Shown here one piece after another: positions 7,949 through 15,684 of a DNA stretch of 64,000 nucleotides. Each line of letters begins with the position of its first letter. The stretch's first letter is position 1. The notes beneath the pieces were generated by a model. It made no database searches. It was not told the DNA's origin and was given only the letters and a program-made list of their open reading frames with translations. The translations under genes and the position numbers were made by a program. The stretch spans positions 1,648,501 through 1,712,500 of the forward strand of contig NZ_NPJZ01000001.1 of the NCBI RefSeq assembly GCF_002245895.1. Direction: 5' to 3'. The stretch is from Rhodococcus sp. OK302 (GTDB lineage: Bacteria > Actinomycetota > Actinomycetes > Mycobacteriales > Mycobacteriaceae).

Positions 7949-9904
7949 GTGACCGCGCATACCGAGCAGCTCGAGTTCCAAGCAGAAACACGTCAGCTGC
8001 TGGATCTGATGGTTCATTCAATCTATACGAACAAGGACAGTTTCCTTCGTGAGCTGATCTCCAACGCTTCGGACGCGCTGGACAAACTCCGTCTCGAGTC
8101 ATACCACGACAAGGACCTCAACGTTGACGTCTCCGACCTCCACATCGAGGTCGACATCGACAAGGAAGCACGCACTCTCACTATCCGCGACAACGGAATT
8201 GGCATGTCGCGTGACGAGGTCATCGACCTGATCGGCACGCTCGCCAAGTCCGGTACCGCCGAGGTGCGTCGTAAACTCAAGGAAGCCAAGGACGCCGCGG
8301 CATCCGAGGAGCTGATCGGTCAGTTCGGTATCGGCTTCTACTCCACCTTCATGGTTGCCGAGAAGGTCACACTGCTGACCCGTCGCGCCGGCGAAGACCA
8401 CGCAACGCGCTGGGAGTCCACCGGCGCGGGCACGTACACGCTCGAGCATGTCAACGAGGCGCCGCAGGGTAGCTCCGTGACGCTCCACCTGATGCCCGAG
8501 GATTCCGAGAACGGCCTGCACGACTACACGTCGGAATGGAAGATCAAGGAACTGGTCAAGAAGTACTCCGACTTCATCGCGTGGCCTATCCGCATGGATG
8601 TCGTGCGCACGTCGACGCCGGCCGAGGGTGAAGAGCCTGAGGTTACGTCGGAGGGCGCGGAGCCCGTTGTCACGATTGTCACCGAGACGATCAACTCGAT
8701 GAAGGCTCTGTGGACTCGCTCCAAGGACGAGGTGTCCGAGGAAGAGTACAAGGAGTTCTATCGTCACGTCAGCCACGCTTGGGACGAGCCTCTCGAGGTT
8801 ATCCCGATGAAGGCGGAAGGCACATTCGAATATCAAGCGCTGCTGTTCATCCCGTCGACGGCGCCGTTCGATCTTTTCATGCGTGAGCGCAATGCGGGTA
8901 TTCACCTGTACGTCAAGCGTGTCTTCATCATGGATGACTGTGAAGAGTTGGTGCCCGATTACCTGCGCTTCGTGAAGGGTGTCGTCGACGCACAAGACCT
9001 CTCGCTCAACGTCTCTCGTGAGATTCTGCAGCAGGACCGTCAGATCGCGGCCATCCGTCGCCGTCTGACCAAGAAGGTCCTCTCGACGATCAAGGACATG
9101 AAGGCGAACGCGCCCGAGAAGTACTCGACCTTCTGGTCCGAGTTCGGGCGTGCACTCAAGGAAGGTCTGATGGCCGATGCCGACAACCGTAAGACGTTGC
9201 TCGACATCTCTTCCTTTGCCTCCACCAACAGCGAAGAGGGCGTCACCACTCTCGCCGAGTACGTCGAGCGGATGAAGGACGGTCAGGAACAGATCTACTT
9301 CATGACCGGCGAATCTCGCCACCTCATCGAAAGCTCCCCGCACATGGAGGCTTTCAAGGCCAAGGGCCTCGAGGTTCTCGTTCTCACCGATCCCGTCGAC
9401 GAGATGTGGGTCGACGCGGTTTCCGACTTCGACGGCAAGACCTTCCAGTCGATTGCCAAGGGTGAGGTCGACCTCGACACCGAAGACGAGAAGAAGGCGG
9501 CCGAGGCCGAGCGTGAAGAGAAGGAAAAGGAATTCGGTGCACTGCTGACGTGGCTGACCGAAACCCTCTCTGACGACATCAAGGAAACGCGGTTGTCGAC
9601 GCGCCTCACCACGTCGGCTGCCTGCATCGTGGGTGACGCGTTCAGCATGTCGCCGACGCTCGAGAAGATGTACCGGGCATCGGGCCAGCCGGTTCCGCAC
9701 AGCAAGCGGATCCTCGAACTCAACCCGTCTCATCCGCTCGTGACGGGTCTGCGCGCCGCCCAGGCGGCGGAAGGTAGTGCCGAGAACCTCACCGAGACAG
9801 CTCAATTGCTGTATGGAATGGCATTGCTTGCCGAGGGGGGCGAGTTGAGCGATCCCGCTCACTTCACGCGTCTGCTTGCTGATCGTTTGGCTCGCACAGT
9901 CTGA
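7949..9904 (+). CDS. htpG: Molecular chaperone HtpG (Hsp90 family)
   Basis: A 651-aa protein with all Hsp90 signatures. The GHKL ATPase domain (about residues 1-230) has 'RELISNASDALDKLR', 'DNGIGMS' and 'GQFGIGFYS'. A charged linker with Glu-rich sequence follows, then the middle domain with the catalytic Arg region 'NVSREILQQDRQI', and the C-terminal dimerisation domain. The start is GTG at 7949, with a purine-rich ribosome site (gagaaagggatcgaa) upstream. It is an ATP-dependent cytoplasmic chaperone. The gene stands alone between two clear terminators. Confidence 0.98.
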   Translation: MTAHTEQLEFQAETRQLLDLMVHSIYTNKDSFLRELISNASDALDKLRLESYHDKDLNVDVSDLHIEVDIDKEARTLTIRDNGIGMSRDEVIDLIGTLAKSGTAEVRRKLKEAKDAAASEELIGQFGIGFYSTFMVAEKVTLLTRRAGEDHATRWESTGAGTYTLEHVNEAPQGSSVTLHLMPEDSENGLHDYTSEWKIKELVKKYSDFIAWPIRMDVVRTSTPAEGEEPEVTSEGAEPVVTIVTETINSMKALWTRSKDEVSEEEYKEFYRHVSHAWDEPLEVIPMKAEGTFEYQALLFIPSTAPFDLFMRERNAGIHLYVKRVFIMDDCEELVPDYLRFVKGVVDAQDLSLNVSREILQQDRQIAAIRRRLTKKVLSTIKDMKANAPEKYSTFWSEFGRALKEGLMADADNRKTLLDISSFASTNSEEGVTTLAEYVERMKDGQEQIYFMTGESRHLIESSPHMEAFKAKGLEVLVLTDPVDEMWVDAVSDFDGKTFQSIAKGEVDLDTEDEKKAAEAEREEKEKEFGALLTWLTETLSDDIKETRLSTRLTTSAACIVGDAFSMSPTLEKMYRASGQPVPHSKRILELNPSHPLVTGLRAAQAAEGSAENLTETAQLLYGMALLAEGGELSDPAHFTRLLADRLARTV

Positions 9905-9923
9905 TCCTTGTTTGAGCTCGACA

Positions 9924-9958
9924 AACTCCCGGTATCCACGCGATACCGGGAGTTTTTT
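9924..9958 (+). terminator. Intrinsic terminator after htpG
   Basis: Stem aactcccggtat (9924-9935) / ataccgggagtt (9943-9954), 12 bp perfect, with a 7-base loop and a T-run at its 3' foot. A textbook rho-independent terminator 20 bp after the htpG stop. Confidence 0.92.
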
Positions 9959-10048
9959 ATGCGAAGTTTCTAATGAGGACCGTTTCTGTCCGCATTAGCT
10001 TCTAACGTTGTTCCTACGAGCAAGAACCGCCAGGAAAAGGACATCACG

Positions 10049-10588
10049 ATGAACGCACCGATCAGGACCGTCACGGGCGAGCGCGCAGACCTTCTTCAGA
10101 GTTTGCGTCAGCATCGCGAATTCCTTTTGTTTACCGTCAAGAGCCTCACCGACGAACAGGCTGCGTCGCATCCGACTGTGAGCGAACTGTGCCTCGGCGG
10201 ATTGATCAAGCATGTGGGGGAGTCAGAGCGAGGATGGGCCAAATTCATAGTGGAAGGGCCGGCCGGATTGGGCGGAGATTTTGATCCGTCCCTGTGGTCG
10301 GAAGAGATGCAGAAAGAGCGTGCGAACGGGTTCGCGATGGTCGGAGACGACACATTGGAATCCATCGTGGCCGACTACGAGCGAATCGCCGCCCGTACCG
10401 ACGACCTGGTGGAGTCATTGGAAAGTCTCGATATCGCGCACCCGCTGCCGAGTGCGCCGTGGTTCGAGCCGGGTGCGAAGTGGTCGGCGCGCCGTGCGAT
10501 TTTGCACATCATCGCCGAAACTGCGCAGCATGCGGGTCATGCAGACATGCTGCGCGAAGCGATCGACGGTTCCAAGACAATGGGTTAA
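10049..10588 (+). CDS. DinB-family (DUF664-type) protein
   Basis: A 179-aa four-helix-bundle protein of the DinB/mycothiol-dependent hydrolase-like superfamily. The three metal-ligand histidines are recognisable: His in 'GLIKHVGESE' near residue 55 and two in the C-terminal motif 'HIIAETAQHAGHADMLRE' (about residues 152-169). Such proteins bind a divalent metal. Actinobacterial members are often thiol(mycothiol)-S-transferases or of unknown function. The ribosome site 'caggaaaagg' precedes the ATG. It is not obviously co-transcribed with the next gene, which has its own palindromic control region. Confidence 0.82.
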   Translation: MNAPIRTVTGERADLLQSLRQHREFLLFTVKSLTDEQAASHPTVSELCLGGLIKHVGESERGWAKFIVEGPAGLGGDFDPSLWSEEMQKERANGFAMVGDDTLESIVADYERIAARTDDLVESLESLDIAHPLPSAPWFEPGAKWSARRAILHIIAETAQHAGHADMLREAIDGSKTMG

Positions 10589-10601
10589 TGTCCGAAATTC
10601 C

Positions 10602-10626
10602 GTTACACATTGACTAAATGTGTAAC
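10602..10626. promoter_or_regulatory. Perfect 10-bp-arm palindrome, probable repressor operator
   Basis: gttacacatt (10602-10611), spacer gacta, aatgtgtaac (10617-10626). This perfect inverted repeat ends 10 bp before the ATG of the FAD oxidase and so overlaps its 5' leader or promoter. The size and symmetry are typical of TetR or GntR operators. No regulator gene is adjacent. Confidence 0.75.
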
Positions 10627-10636
10627 ACTTGTAGGC

Positions 10637-12250
10637 ATGAGCACTGAAAAATCTTCGCTTCAGCCTCCGATGCAGTGGGACGCCTGGGGCGACGCGTCCA
10701 AGAAACGCTCACTGTCGGAGGCCGTTCAGTCTCTCCTGACGCAGTTCCTGGGTGTCTCAGCCCCGACGGAACCACGGAAGAGCCTCGACGACGTCCTGGT
10801 GGTGCCGTCCGCGCTCGCGCAAGGGCATGTCGATGCACTCGTCGAGATTGTCGGTGCGGACTTCGTCAGGGTCGACGACGTCTCGCGGATCTTGCGAGCG
10901 GGCGGCAAGAGCACTCCGGATCTGCTCCGCCGACGCAGTACGGAGCCGCAGGAGGCTCCCGACGCGGTGGTCACCCCGGGAACCGATGCCGAGGTCGAGC
11001 AGATTCTTCGGTACTGCTCGGCCAACGCCATCGCCGTCGTTCCCTTCGGTGGGGGTACCAGCGTTGTCGGTGGGCTCGATCCCATCCGCGACGGATTCGA
11101 CGCGGTGCTTTCGTTGGATCTGCGCCGGTTCGATGAGCTGACCGACCTGGACGAAGAGTCCGGCATCGCGACGTTCGGCGGCGGCACAACCGGTCCCCGC
11201 GCTGAGGAACTGCTCCGCGAACACGGATTCTCGGTGGGTCATTTCCCGCAGAGTTTCCTTTTCGCGACACTCGGCGGATTTGCCGCGACTCGTTCTTCCG
11301 GACAGGCCTCGGCCGGGTACGGACGCTTCGAGGACATGGTTCAGGGCCTCACTATCGTCACACCGAGTGGTGTGCTCGAAACGGGCCGGGCACCGGCATC
11401 GGCAGCCGGCCCGGATCTCGGGGAATTGTTTGTCGGTTCCGAGGGAACATTCGGCGTTATCACGCACGTGCGTGTTCGAGTTCACGCGTTGCCTGAGACG
11501 ACAGTTCGCGAAGGCTGGAGTTTCCCCGACTTCGCTACCGGCGCCGCAGCATTGCGTGAGTTGGTCCAGGAAGGTTCGGCGCCGACGGTATTGAGGTTGT
11601 CCGACGAGGCGGAGAGTGGCGTCAACCTGGCGACTACCGAAAAAATCGGTGAAAGTGCTTTCACCGGTGGATGTCTCGGCATTACTACCTACGAAGGTAC
11701 GGCGTCGCACACGGCTGAGCGAATGGCAGAGGCCCGCGCAATCCTGACGGCGCAGGGCGGCACCTCACTCGGTGAAGAGCCCGGAAACAGTTGGGAACAC
11801 GGACGATTCAACGCGCCGTATCTGCGCGATGCACTACTCGACGCCGGTGCGTTGTGTGAAACATTTGAAACTGCGACGACCTGGGGAAACCTCGCGAATC
11901 TGCGCTCGGCTGTTACCGCGGCCGTGACAACGGCATTGGTCGAGCAGGGAACTCAGCCGCTCGTGATGTGCCATATTTCGCACACCTACAAGACCGGTGC
12001 GTCGCTGTACTTCACAGTTGTCTGCGCTCAGACTGCCGATCCCCTCGAACAGTGGAAGAAGGCGAAGACCGCTGCCGGTGACGCCATCATCGCTGCCGGT
12101 GGCACGATTACCCACCACCATGCCGTCGGCGCGGACCATCGCCCGTGGATGAAAGACGAAATCGGCGAATTGGGCGCGAATATTCTTCGTGCAGTAAAGA
12201 ATGCAGTTGACCCTGCCGGAATCCTCAACCCTGGGAAGCTCATTCCATGA
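10637..12250 (+). CDS. FAD-binding oxidase, alkyl-DHAP synthase-like
   Basis: A 537-aa vanillyl-alcohol-oxidase-fold flavoprotein. The PCMH-type FAD domain is at about residues 85-265 ('VVPFGGGTSVVGGLDP', 'GGFAATRSSGQASAGYGRFEDMV', 'GSEGTFGVIT'). The C-terminal cap contains 'CHISHTYKTGASLYFT' and 'THHHAVGADHRPWM', as in alkyldihydroxyacetonephosphate synthases, and ends in the family tail 'DPAGILNPGKLIP'. In that family the enzyme exchanges the acyl group of acyl-DHAP for a fatty alcohol to make ether lipids. The actinobacterial substrate is not established. ATG 10637 is preferred over the upstream TTG-region starts because those fall inside the palindrome. It is translationally coupled (ATGA) to a lipid kinase, supporting a lipid role. 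Confidence 0.85.
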   Translation: MSTEKSSLQPPMQWDAWGDASKKRSLSEAVQSLLTQFLGVSAPTEPRKSLDDVLVVPSALAQGHVDALVEIVGADFVRVDDVSRILRAGGKSTPDLLRRRSTEPQEAPDAVVTPGTDAEVEQILRYCSANAIAVVPFGGGTSVVGGLDPIRDGFDAVLSLDLRRFDELTDLDEESGIATFGGGTTGPRAEELLREHGFSVGHFPQSFLFATLGGFAATRSSGQASAGYGRFEDMVQGLTIVTPSGVLETGRAPASAAGPDLGELFVGSEGTFGVITHVRVRVHALPETTVREGWSFPDFATGAAALRELVQEGSAPTVLRLSDEAESGVNLATTEKIGESAFTGGCLGITTYEGTASHTAERMAEARAILTAQGGTSLGEEPGNSWEHGRFNAPYLRDALLDAGALCETFETATTWGNLANLRSAVTAAVTTALVEQGTQPLVMCHISHTYKTGASLYFTVVCAQTADPLEQWKKAKTAAGDAIIAAGGTITHHHAVGADHRPWMKDEIGELGANILRAVKNAVDPAGILNPGKLIP

Positions 12251-13164
12251 CCGAAACCCGCTGTCAGATCGAGAAGGTTACCGTCCTCATCAATCCGATG
12301 GCGGGACATGGGCATGCGCCCGAAGCTGGTCGTAAAGGTGTTGCGCAACTGCGTTCTCGCGGAATTGCCGTCACCGAGATTATCGGCACCGATGCCGACG
12401 ACGCCAAGAAGCTCGCGAAGCGTGCGATCGCAGAGGGTACCGACGCCCTGGTCGTAGTCGGCGGTGACGGTGCCATCAGCATCGGATTGCAGGCGGCAGC
12501 GTTGACCGATACCCCGATCGGACTCATTCCGGCCGGTACGGGCAACGACCATGCCCGTGAATTCGGTATTCCCACAGGCAATCCGGAGGCGGCGGCCGAC
12601 GTTATCGCCGATGGGATCGTTCAGCAATCCGATCTCGCGAAGATCACCTTGGGCGACGGAAGCATCGTGTGGTCGGGAACGATCATCGCCAGCGGCTTCG
12701 ACTCGATTGTCACCGAACGGGCCAACCAGATGTCCTGGCCAAAGGGACCGATGCGGTACAACTTGGCCATGGTGGCGGAACTGGCCAAGTTGCGTCCGCT
12801 GAAGTATCGAATCGAACTCGACGACGAGGTTGTCACCGTCGACGCCACTCTTGTCGCAGTCGGTAACGGGCGGTCGTACGGCGGCGGCATGCTCATCACC
12901 CCCGGCGCATCCAAGTCTGACGGTCTACTCGATGTCACTGTGGTCACGCACACCTCCAGGCTGCGTCTGATGAGGTTGTTCCCCAAGGTATACAAGGGAA
13001 CTCACATCGACCTCGATGCCGTGCAGACCTACCGATCGAAGAAGCTTCGGCTCGAATCCGACGGCATCATCGCGTACGCCGACGGTGATCGGGTCGGTCC
13101 GCTGCCTGTCACGATCGAAGCAGTTCCGGCGGCATTGAGGATCTTGACTGCCGTACCGGTGTGA
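12247..13164 (+). CDS. Diacylglycerol/sphingosine kinase-like lipid kinase
   Basis: A 305-aa protein of the DAGK catalytic family. The nucleotide site 'VVVGGDGAIS' is near residues 73-82 and 'IPAGTGNDHAREF' follows, with the C-terminal beta domain carrying 'GNGRSYGGGMLITP' and 'DGLLDVTVV'. The family transfers the ATP gamma-phosphate to a lipid hydroxyl; mycobacterial relatives act in phosphatidylinositol mannoside and lipid turnover. Its ATG overlaps the stop of the FAD oxidase (ATGA), so the two are co-translated and probably act in the same lipid pathway. The lipid acceptor is inferred only by family. Confidence 0.88.
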   Translation: MTETRCQIEKVTVLINPMAGHGHAPEAGRKGVAQLRSRGIAVTEIIGTDADDAKKLAKRAIAEGTDALVVVGGDGAISIGLQAAALTDTPIGLIPAGTGNDHAREFGIPTGNPEAAADVIADGIVQQSDLAKITLGDGSIVWSGTIIASGFDSIVTERANQMSWPKGPMRYNLAMVAELAKLRPLKYRIELDDEVVTVDATLVAVGNGRSYGGGMLITPGASKSDGLLDVTVVTHTSRLRLMRLFPKVYKGTHIDLDAVQTYRSKKLRLESDGIIAYADGDRVGPLPVTIEAVPAALRILTAVPV

Positions 13165-13166
13165 GC

Positions 13167-13850
13167 TCAGTTGTGGTCGGACTCGGACTCGGTCTCGCGC
13201 GGCGCTCGAACGGCGAGGTATCGCGAGAGCGTAACCGTCAGCGCGAGTCCGACCACAACCACTCCGATCACGGCCAGAAAGACTTTCGGAGACGTACTGA
13301 AGTTTCTCGACCAGGCGATGACGAATCCAACGGAGCCGCTGAGTGCTGCCCCAACTGGGAGTAGAGCCGCGAGCCAATGTGTAGTTGACGATGCACGCGG
13401 ATCTCCGAAGGTGCGGAGGACTGTTGACACTGCCAACAGGGCGCACAGGTAGCCCAGCAGGCCGGCAGTTGCGTACAGCGGCAAGATGAATGAACCTGGG
13501 TCGAAGTTCGAGGAGCCGGTGAACCCATCCACGAGCGCAACAATGATGACTGCGAGCCCGGCTACGATTCCGCCGAGTGCTGCAGGAACTATCAGGCCCA
13601 ATCGTACTGCGCGACCGGACATTCCACGCTCATCTGCCCAGGATTGGAGCATCTCGGCGCTATCTTCGCCCAGCACGGCCGTCAAGCTGTGGCCGTCTTG
13701 AGCTGCACCGCTCAGTTCGGTCTCGAGCTCGGCGAGTAGCAGTTTCCGATCGGTGCCGCGGACGCCGGCACGTCGCCAGAGGCGGTTGGCCTGACGGATG
13801 ACTTCGTAGCGTTCGATGCTGTTGTTGCGTGCGGCGATTGCGGCATTCAT
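13167..13850 (-). CDS. HAAS-type membrane protein, partner of PadR regulator
   Basis: From ATG 13850 the product is 227 aa. An N-terminal helical region (residues about 1-75, 'YEVIRQANRLWRR' to 'LQSWADERG') resembles the HAAS domain found next to PadR regulators. Four predicted transmembrane helices follow, in about residues 80-220, with a charged C-terminal tail. The upstream start at 13925 would lie inside the PadR gene; ATG 13850 overlaps the PadR stop by four bases (ATGA), so the pair is coupled. By analogy with other PadR-HAAS pairs it is likely a membrane sensor or antagonist working with PadR. The function is not demonstrated. Confidence 0.75.
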   Translation of the reverse strand: MNAAIAARNNSIERYEVIRQANRLWRRAGVRGTDRKLLLAELETELSGAAQDGHSLTAVLGEDSAEMLQSWADERGMSGRAVRLGLIVPAALGGIVAGLAVIIVALVDGFTGSSNFDPGSFILPLYATAGLLGYLCALLAVSTVLRTFGDPRASSTTHWLAALLPVGAALSGSVGFVIAWSRNFSTSPKVFLAVIGVVVVGLALTVTLSRYLAVRAPRETESESDHN

Positions 13851-14206
13851 GGCGTGTCCGTTCTGAGTTCGGCTTTGGCGGAAGACTGCAGAAGTGCGGT
13901 GACGCTGGTCGAGACGGCGAGCCATTCAGTAGTGCCGCCCTCGAGTGCTTCGGCGCCGGCATTGCTGAGCGAGTAGTACTTTCGTGGAGGTCCTGACGAC
14001 GACGGGCGCATCTCCGTTACGACGAGGCCCGCCTTCTCGAGCCGTGCAAGCAGGGGATACGTGGAACCGCCCGAGACGAGCAAGTCCTGCTCGGCGAGTC
14101 GTTGGGTGAGTTCATACCCGTACACCGGTCGATCTCGCAGCAGTGCCAGCAGGCACAGGTCCAAGACGCCTCGAAGTACGAGGCTTCGCCGTTCCACAAC
14201 ACTCAT
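13847..14206 (-). CDS. PadR-family transcriptional regulator
   Basis: A compact 119-aa PadR protein (start ATG 14206) that is nearly all winged-helix domain: 'LLALLRDRPVYGYELTQRL', 'GGSTYPLLARLEKAGLV' and 'PPRKYYSLSNAGAEAL'. The ORF extends upstream to 14266, but that extension would read through a perfect dyad that looks like its operator. It is coupled to the downstream membrane protein. PadR proteins repress by binding dyads at their own promoters. The ligand is unknown. Confidence 0.9.
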   Translation of the reverse strand: MSVVERRSLVLRGVLDLCLLALLRDRPVYGYELTQRLAEQDLLVSGGSTYPLLARLEKAGLVVTEMRPSSSGPPRKYYSLSNAGAEALEGGTTEWLAVSTSVTALLQSSAKAELRTDTP

Positions 14207-14241
14207 GCTCAGCAAGGTAGCAGTAGGTAGCTTGCTGAGCA
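14206..14241. promoter_or_regulatory. Long dyad over the padR start, probable autoregulatory operator
   Basis: tgctcagcaag (14206-14216) and cttgctgagca (14231-14241) are perfect 11-bp arms with a 14-bp spacer that itself contains a repeated gtag/ggtag pattern. The dyad begins at the first base of the PadR ATG and extends upstream. Confidence 0.7.
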
Positions 14242-14293
14242 AGGGACTGCCGTGGTTGCCGCCCACCTGCTCATGGGTCGTGTTGACCAGGTT

Positions 14294-14707
14294 TCAGCTG
14301 ATGCCGGAATCCGGATGCGCTGTGTCCCATTGATGACGGGACACGGCGATGGCATCTTTGTTCGCCAATGACCAGTCGGCCAATTGCTTCACGAGATGGG
14401 TCAGACTTTCGCCGCGGTCGGTCAACTCATATGTCACGGATACCGGCACGGTGGGATACGCCGTGCGTAGAACTAGGCCGTCCCGCTCGAGCCTTCGCAG
14501 GGTGAGCGTCAACATGCGCTGAGAGATGCCATGGATCGCGCGCTGGAGTACACGGAATCTACGTGGTCCCGAGGCGAGTTCGACGATAGCCAGTACCGAC
14601 CACTTGTCGCCGATGCGGTCGAGTACGTCTCGGATTCCGCAGTCCGGGTGTTCGGGCAGTCCGCACGGCTCGACCAGCGCGGTTACTTCCGTGTGCCCTA
14701 GTGACAT
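14294..14707 (-). CDS. HxlR-family transcriptional regulator
   Basis: A 137-aa winged-helix protein with the HxlR pattern: 'CGIRDVLDRIGDKWSVLAIVEL', 'RFRVLQRAIHGISQRMLTLTLRRLERDGLV' and 'YELTDRGESL'. Two cysteines (near residues 15 and 23) lie just before the first helix, as in redox-responsive members. ATG 14707 has a GGAGG site 7 bases upstream. It is divergent from an NmrA/quinone-reductase-like gene, an arrangement matching E. coli ytfH-ytfG (qorB). A quinone- or electrophile-responsive repressor is therefore a reasonable inference. Confidence 0.88.
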   Translation of the reverse strand: MSLGHTEVTALVEPCGLPEHPDCGIRDVLDRIGDKWSVLAIVELASGPRRFRVLQRAIHGISQRMLTLTLRRLERDGLVLRTAYPTVPVSVTYELTDRGESLTHLVKQLADWSLANKDAIAVSRHQWDTAHPDSGIS

Positions 14708-14745
14708 CAAAGTGCCTCCTTGTGCGATCTGCCGTGGTTACCGAC

Positions 14746-14765
14746 GATGAGTCTAGTTACTCATC
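14746..14765. promoter_or_regulatory. Inverted repeat between the hxlR and NmrA-like genes
   Basis: gatgagt (14746-14752), 6-bp spacer, actcatc (14759-14765). The perfect 7-bp arms sit midway in the 82-bp divergent promoter region, the expected place for an HxlR dimer. Confidence 0.6.
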
Positions 14766-14789
14766 AGAACCAGCAGAACGGCCTATTAC

Positions 14790-15593
14790 ATGCTTCTTGT
14801 TACCGGCGCTTCCGGACAACTCGGCTCGCTCATCCATTCTCGACTTGTAGATCTGGGACTTGATCCATTGGCGGGGACCCGCGAACCCGCACGTTTCGGT
14901 GCACTCGGACGAGCGATGGACTTTGACGACGAAACTAGCCTGGACCTCACCGGAGTGGAGACGTTGGTTCTCATCTCCGCGGGCTACGCCGAGGACGACG
15001 TCGTCATCGCACGCCACGACAGGGTCATTTCCGCCGCAGAAAAATACGGTGTCGGACATGTCATTTACACAAGCCTGACCGGCGCCGGCGACCACCTTGC
15101 CTTTGCGCTGGCTCATCGCTGGACCGAACGCAGACTTCACGCGAGCACACTGTCATGGACGATCCTGCGCAATGGGCTGTACGCAGAGTTGTTCGGGCTG
15201 TTGGCAATACCGGCTGACGGGGTAATCAGCGCACCTTTTGGTGATGGCGCATTGGCCGCAGTCGCTCGAGAAGATCTGGCCGACGTTGCGGCAGCGGTGG
15301 CGTCGAATCCGTCGCTGCACCGGAACACGGTGTACGAACTCGCAGGCGCACAGGCGATCACGGCTGCAGATCTGGCGAAGGAGATCGGGGCGGTCTATGA
15401 GCCCGGTTCGCTTTCGGCCACTCGGGCGAGCCTCGACGCCGGGGGACTTCTGCCGTTCCAACCGCCGATGCTCATGTCAGTCTTCTCGGCGGTGGCAGCC
15501 GGGTTCTTCGGTGGTACTCAGACTGACCTGGAGAAACTTTTGCCGCATGAACCGCGCAATATCCTGACTGTCGCTGCGGCGGTAGGTCGGTAA
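14790..15593 (+). CDS. NAD(P)H-binding NmrA/QorB-like oxidoreductase
   Basis: A 267-aa atypical short-chain dehydrogenase of the NmrA/quinone oxidoreductase-2 type. The Rossmann motif GASGQLG is at residues 6-12, and the sequence has family-typical 'HVIYTSLTGAG' and 'WTILRNGLYAEL'. QorB-type enzymes reduce quinones with NADPH; other family members are regulatory sensors. Context favours the first, because a divergent HxlR regulator of the YtfH kind lies opposite. The ribosome site is weak. Confidence 0.82.
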   Translation: MLLVTGASGQLGSLIHSRLVDLGLDPLAGTREPARFGALGRAMDFDDETSLDLTGVETLVLISAGYAEDDVVIARHDRVISAAEKYGVGHVIYTSLTGAGDHLAFALAHRWTERRLHASTLSWTILRNGLYAELFGLLAIPADGVISAPFGDGALAAVAREDLADVAAAVASNPSLHRNTVYELAGAQAITAADLAKEIGAVYEPGSLSATRASLDAGGLLPFQPPMLMSVFSAVAAGFFGGTQTDLEKLLPHEPRNILTVAAAVGR

Positions 15594-15684
15594 TCGCGCG
15601 TTGTGAACGCTGCCTCGAATAGGCACGCGCCGGACACCCGACGTTCACCGCAGCTTTGTCGGCTGGTGGCGATAGCCGTGCACC

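Noticed and set aside
8099..9862. 587-codon open frame on the minus strand opposite htpG
   Set aside because: It is a codon-bias shadow of htpG: no ribosome site, an Arg/His/Gln-rich composition unlike real proteins, and complete overlap with an unmistakable gene.
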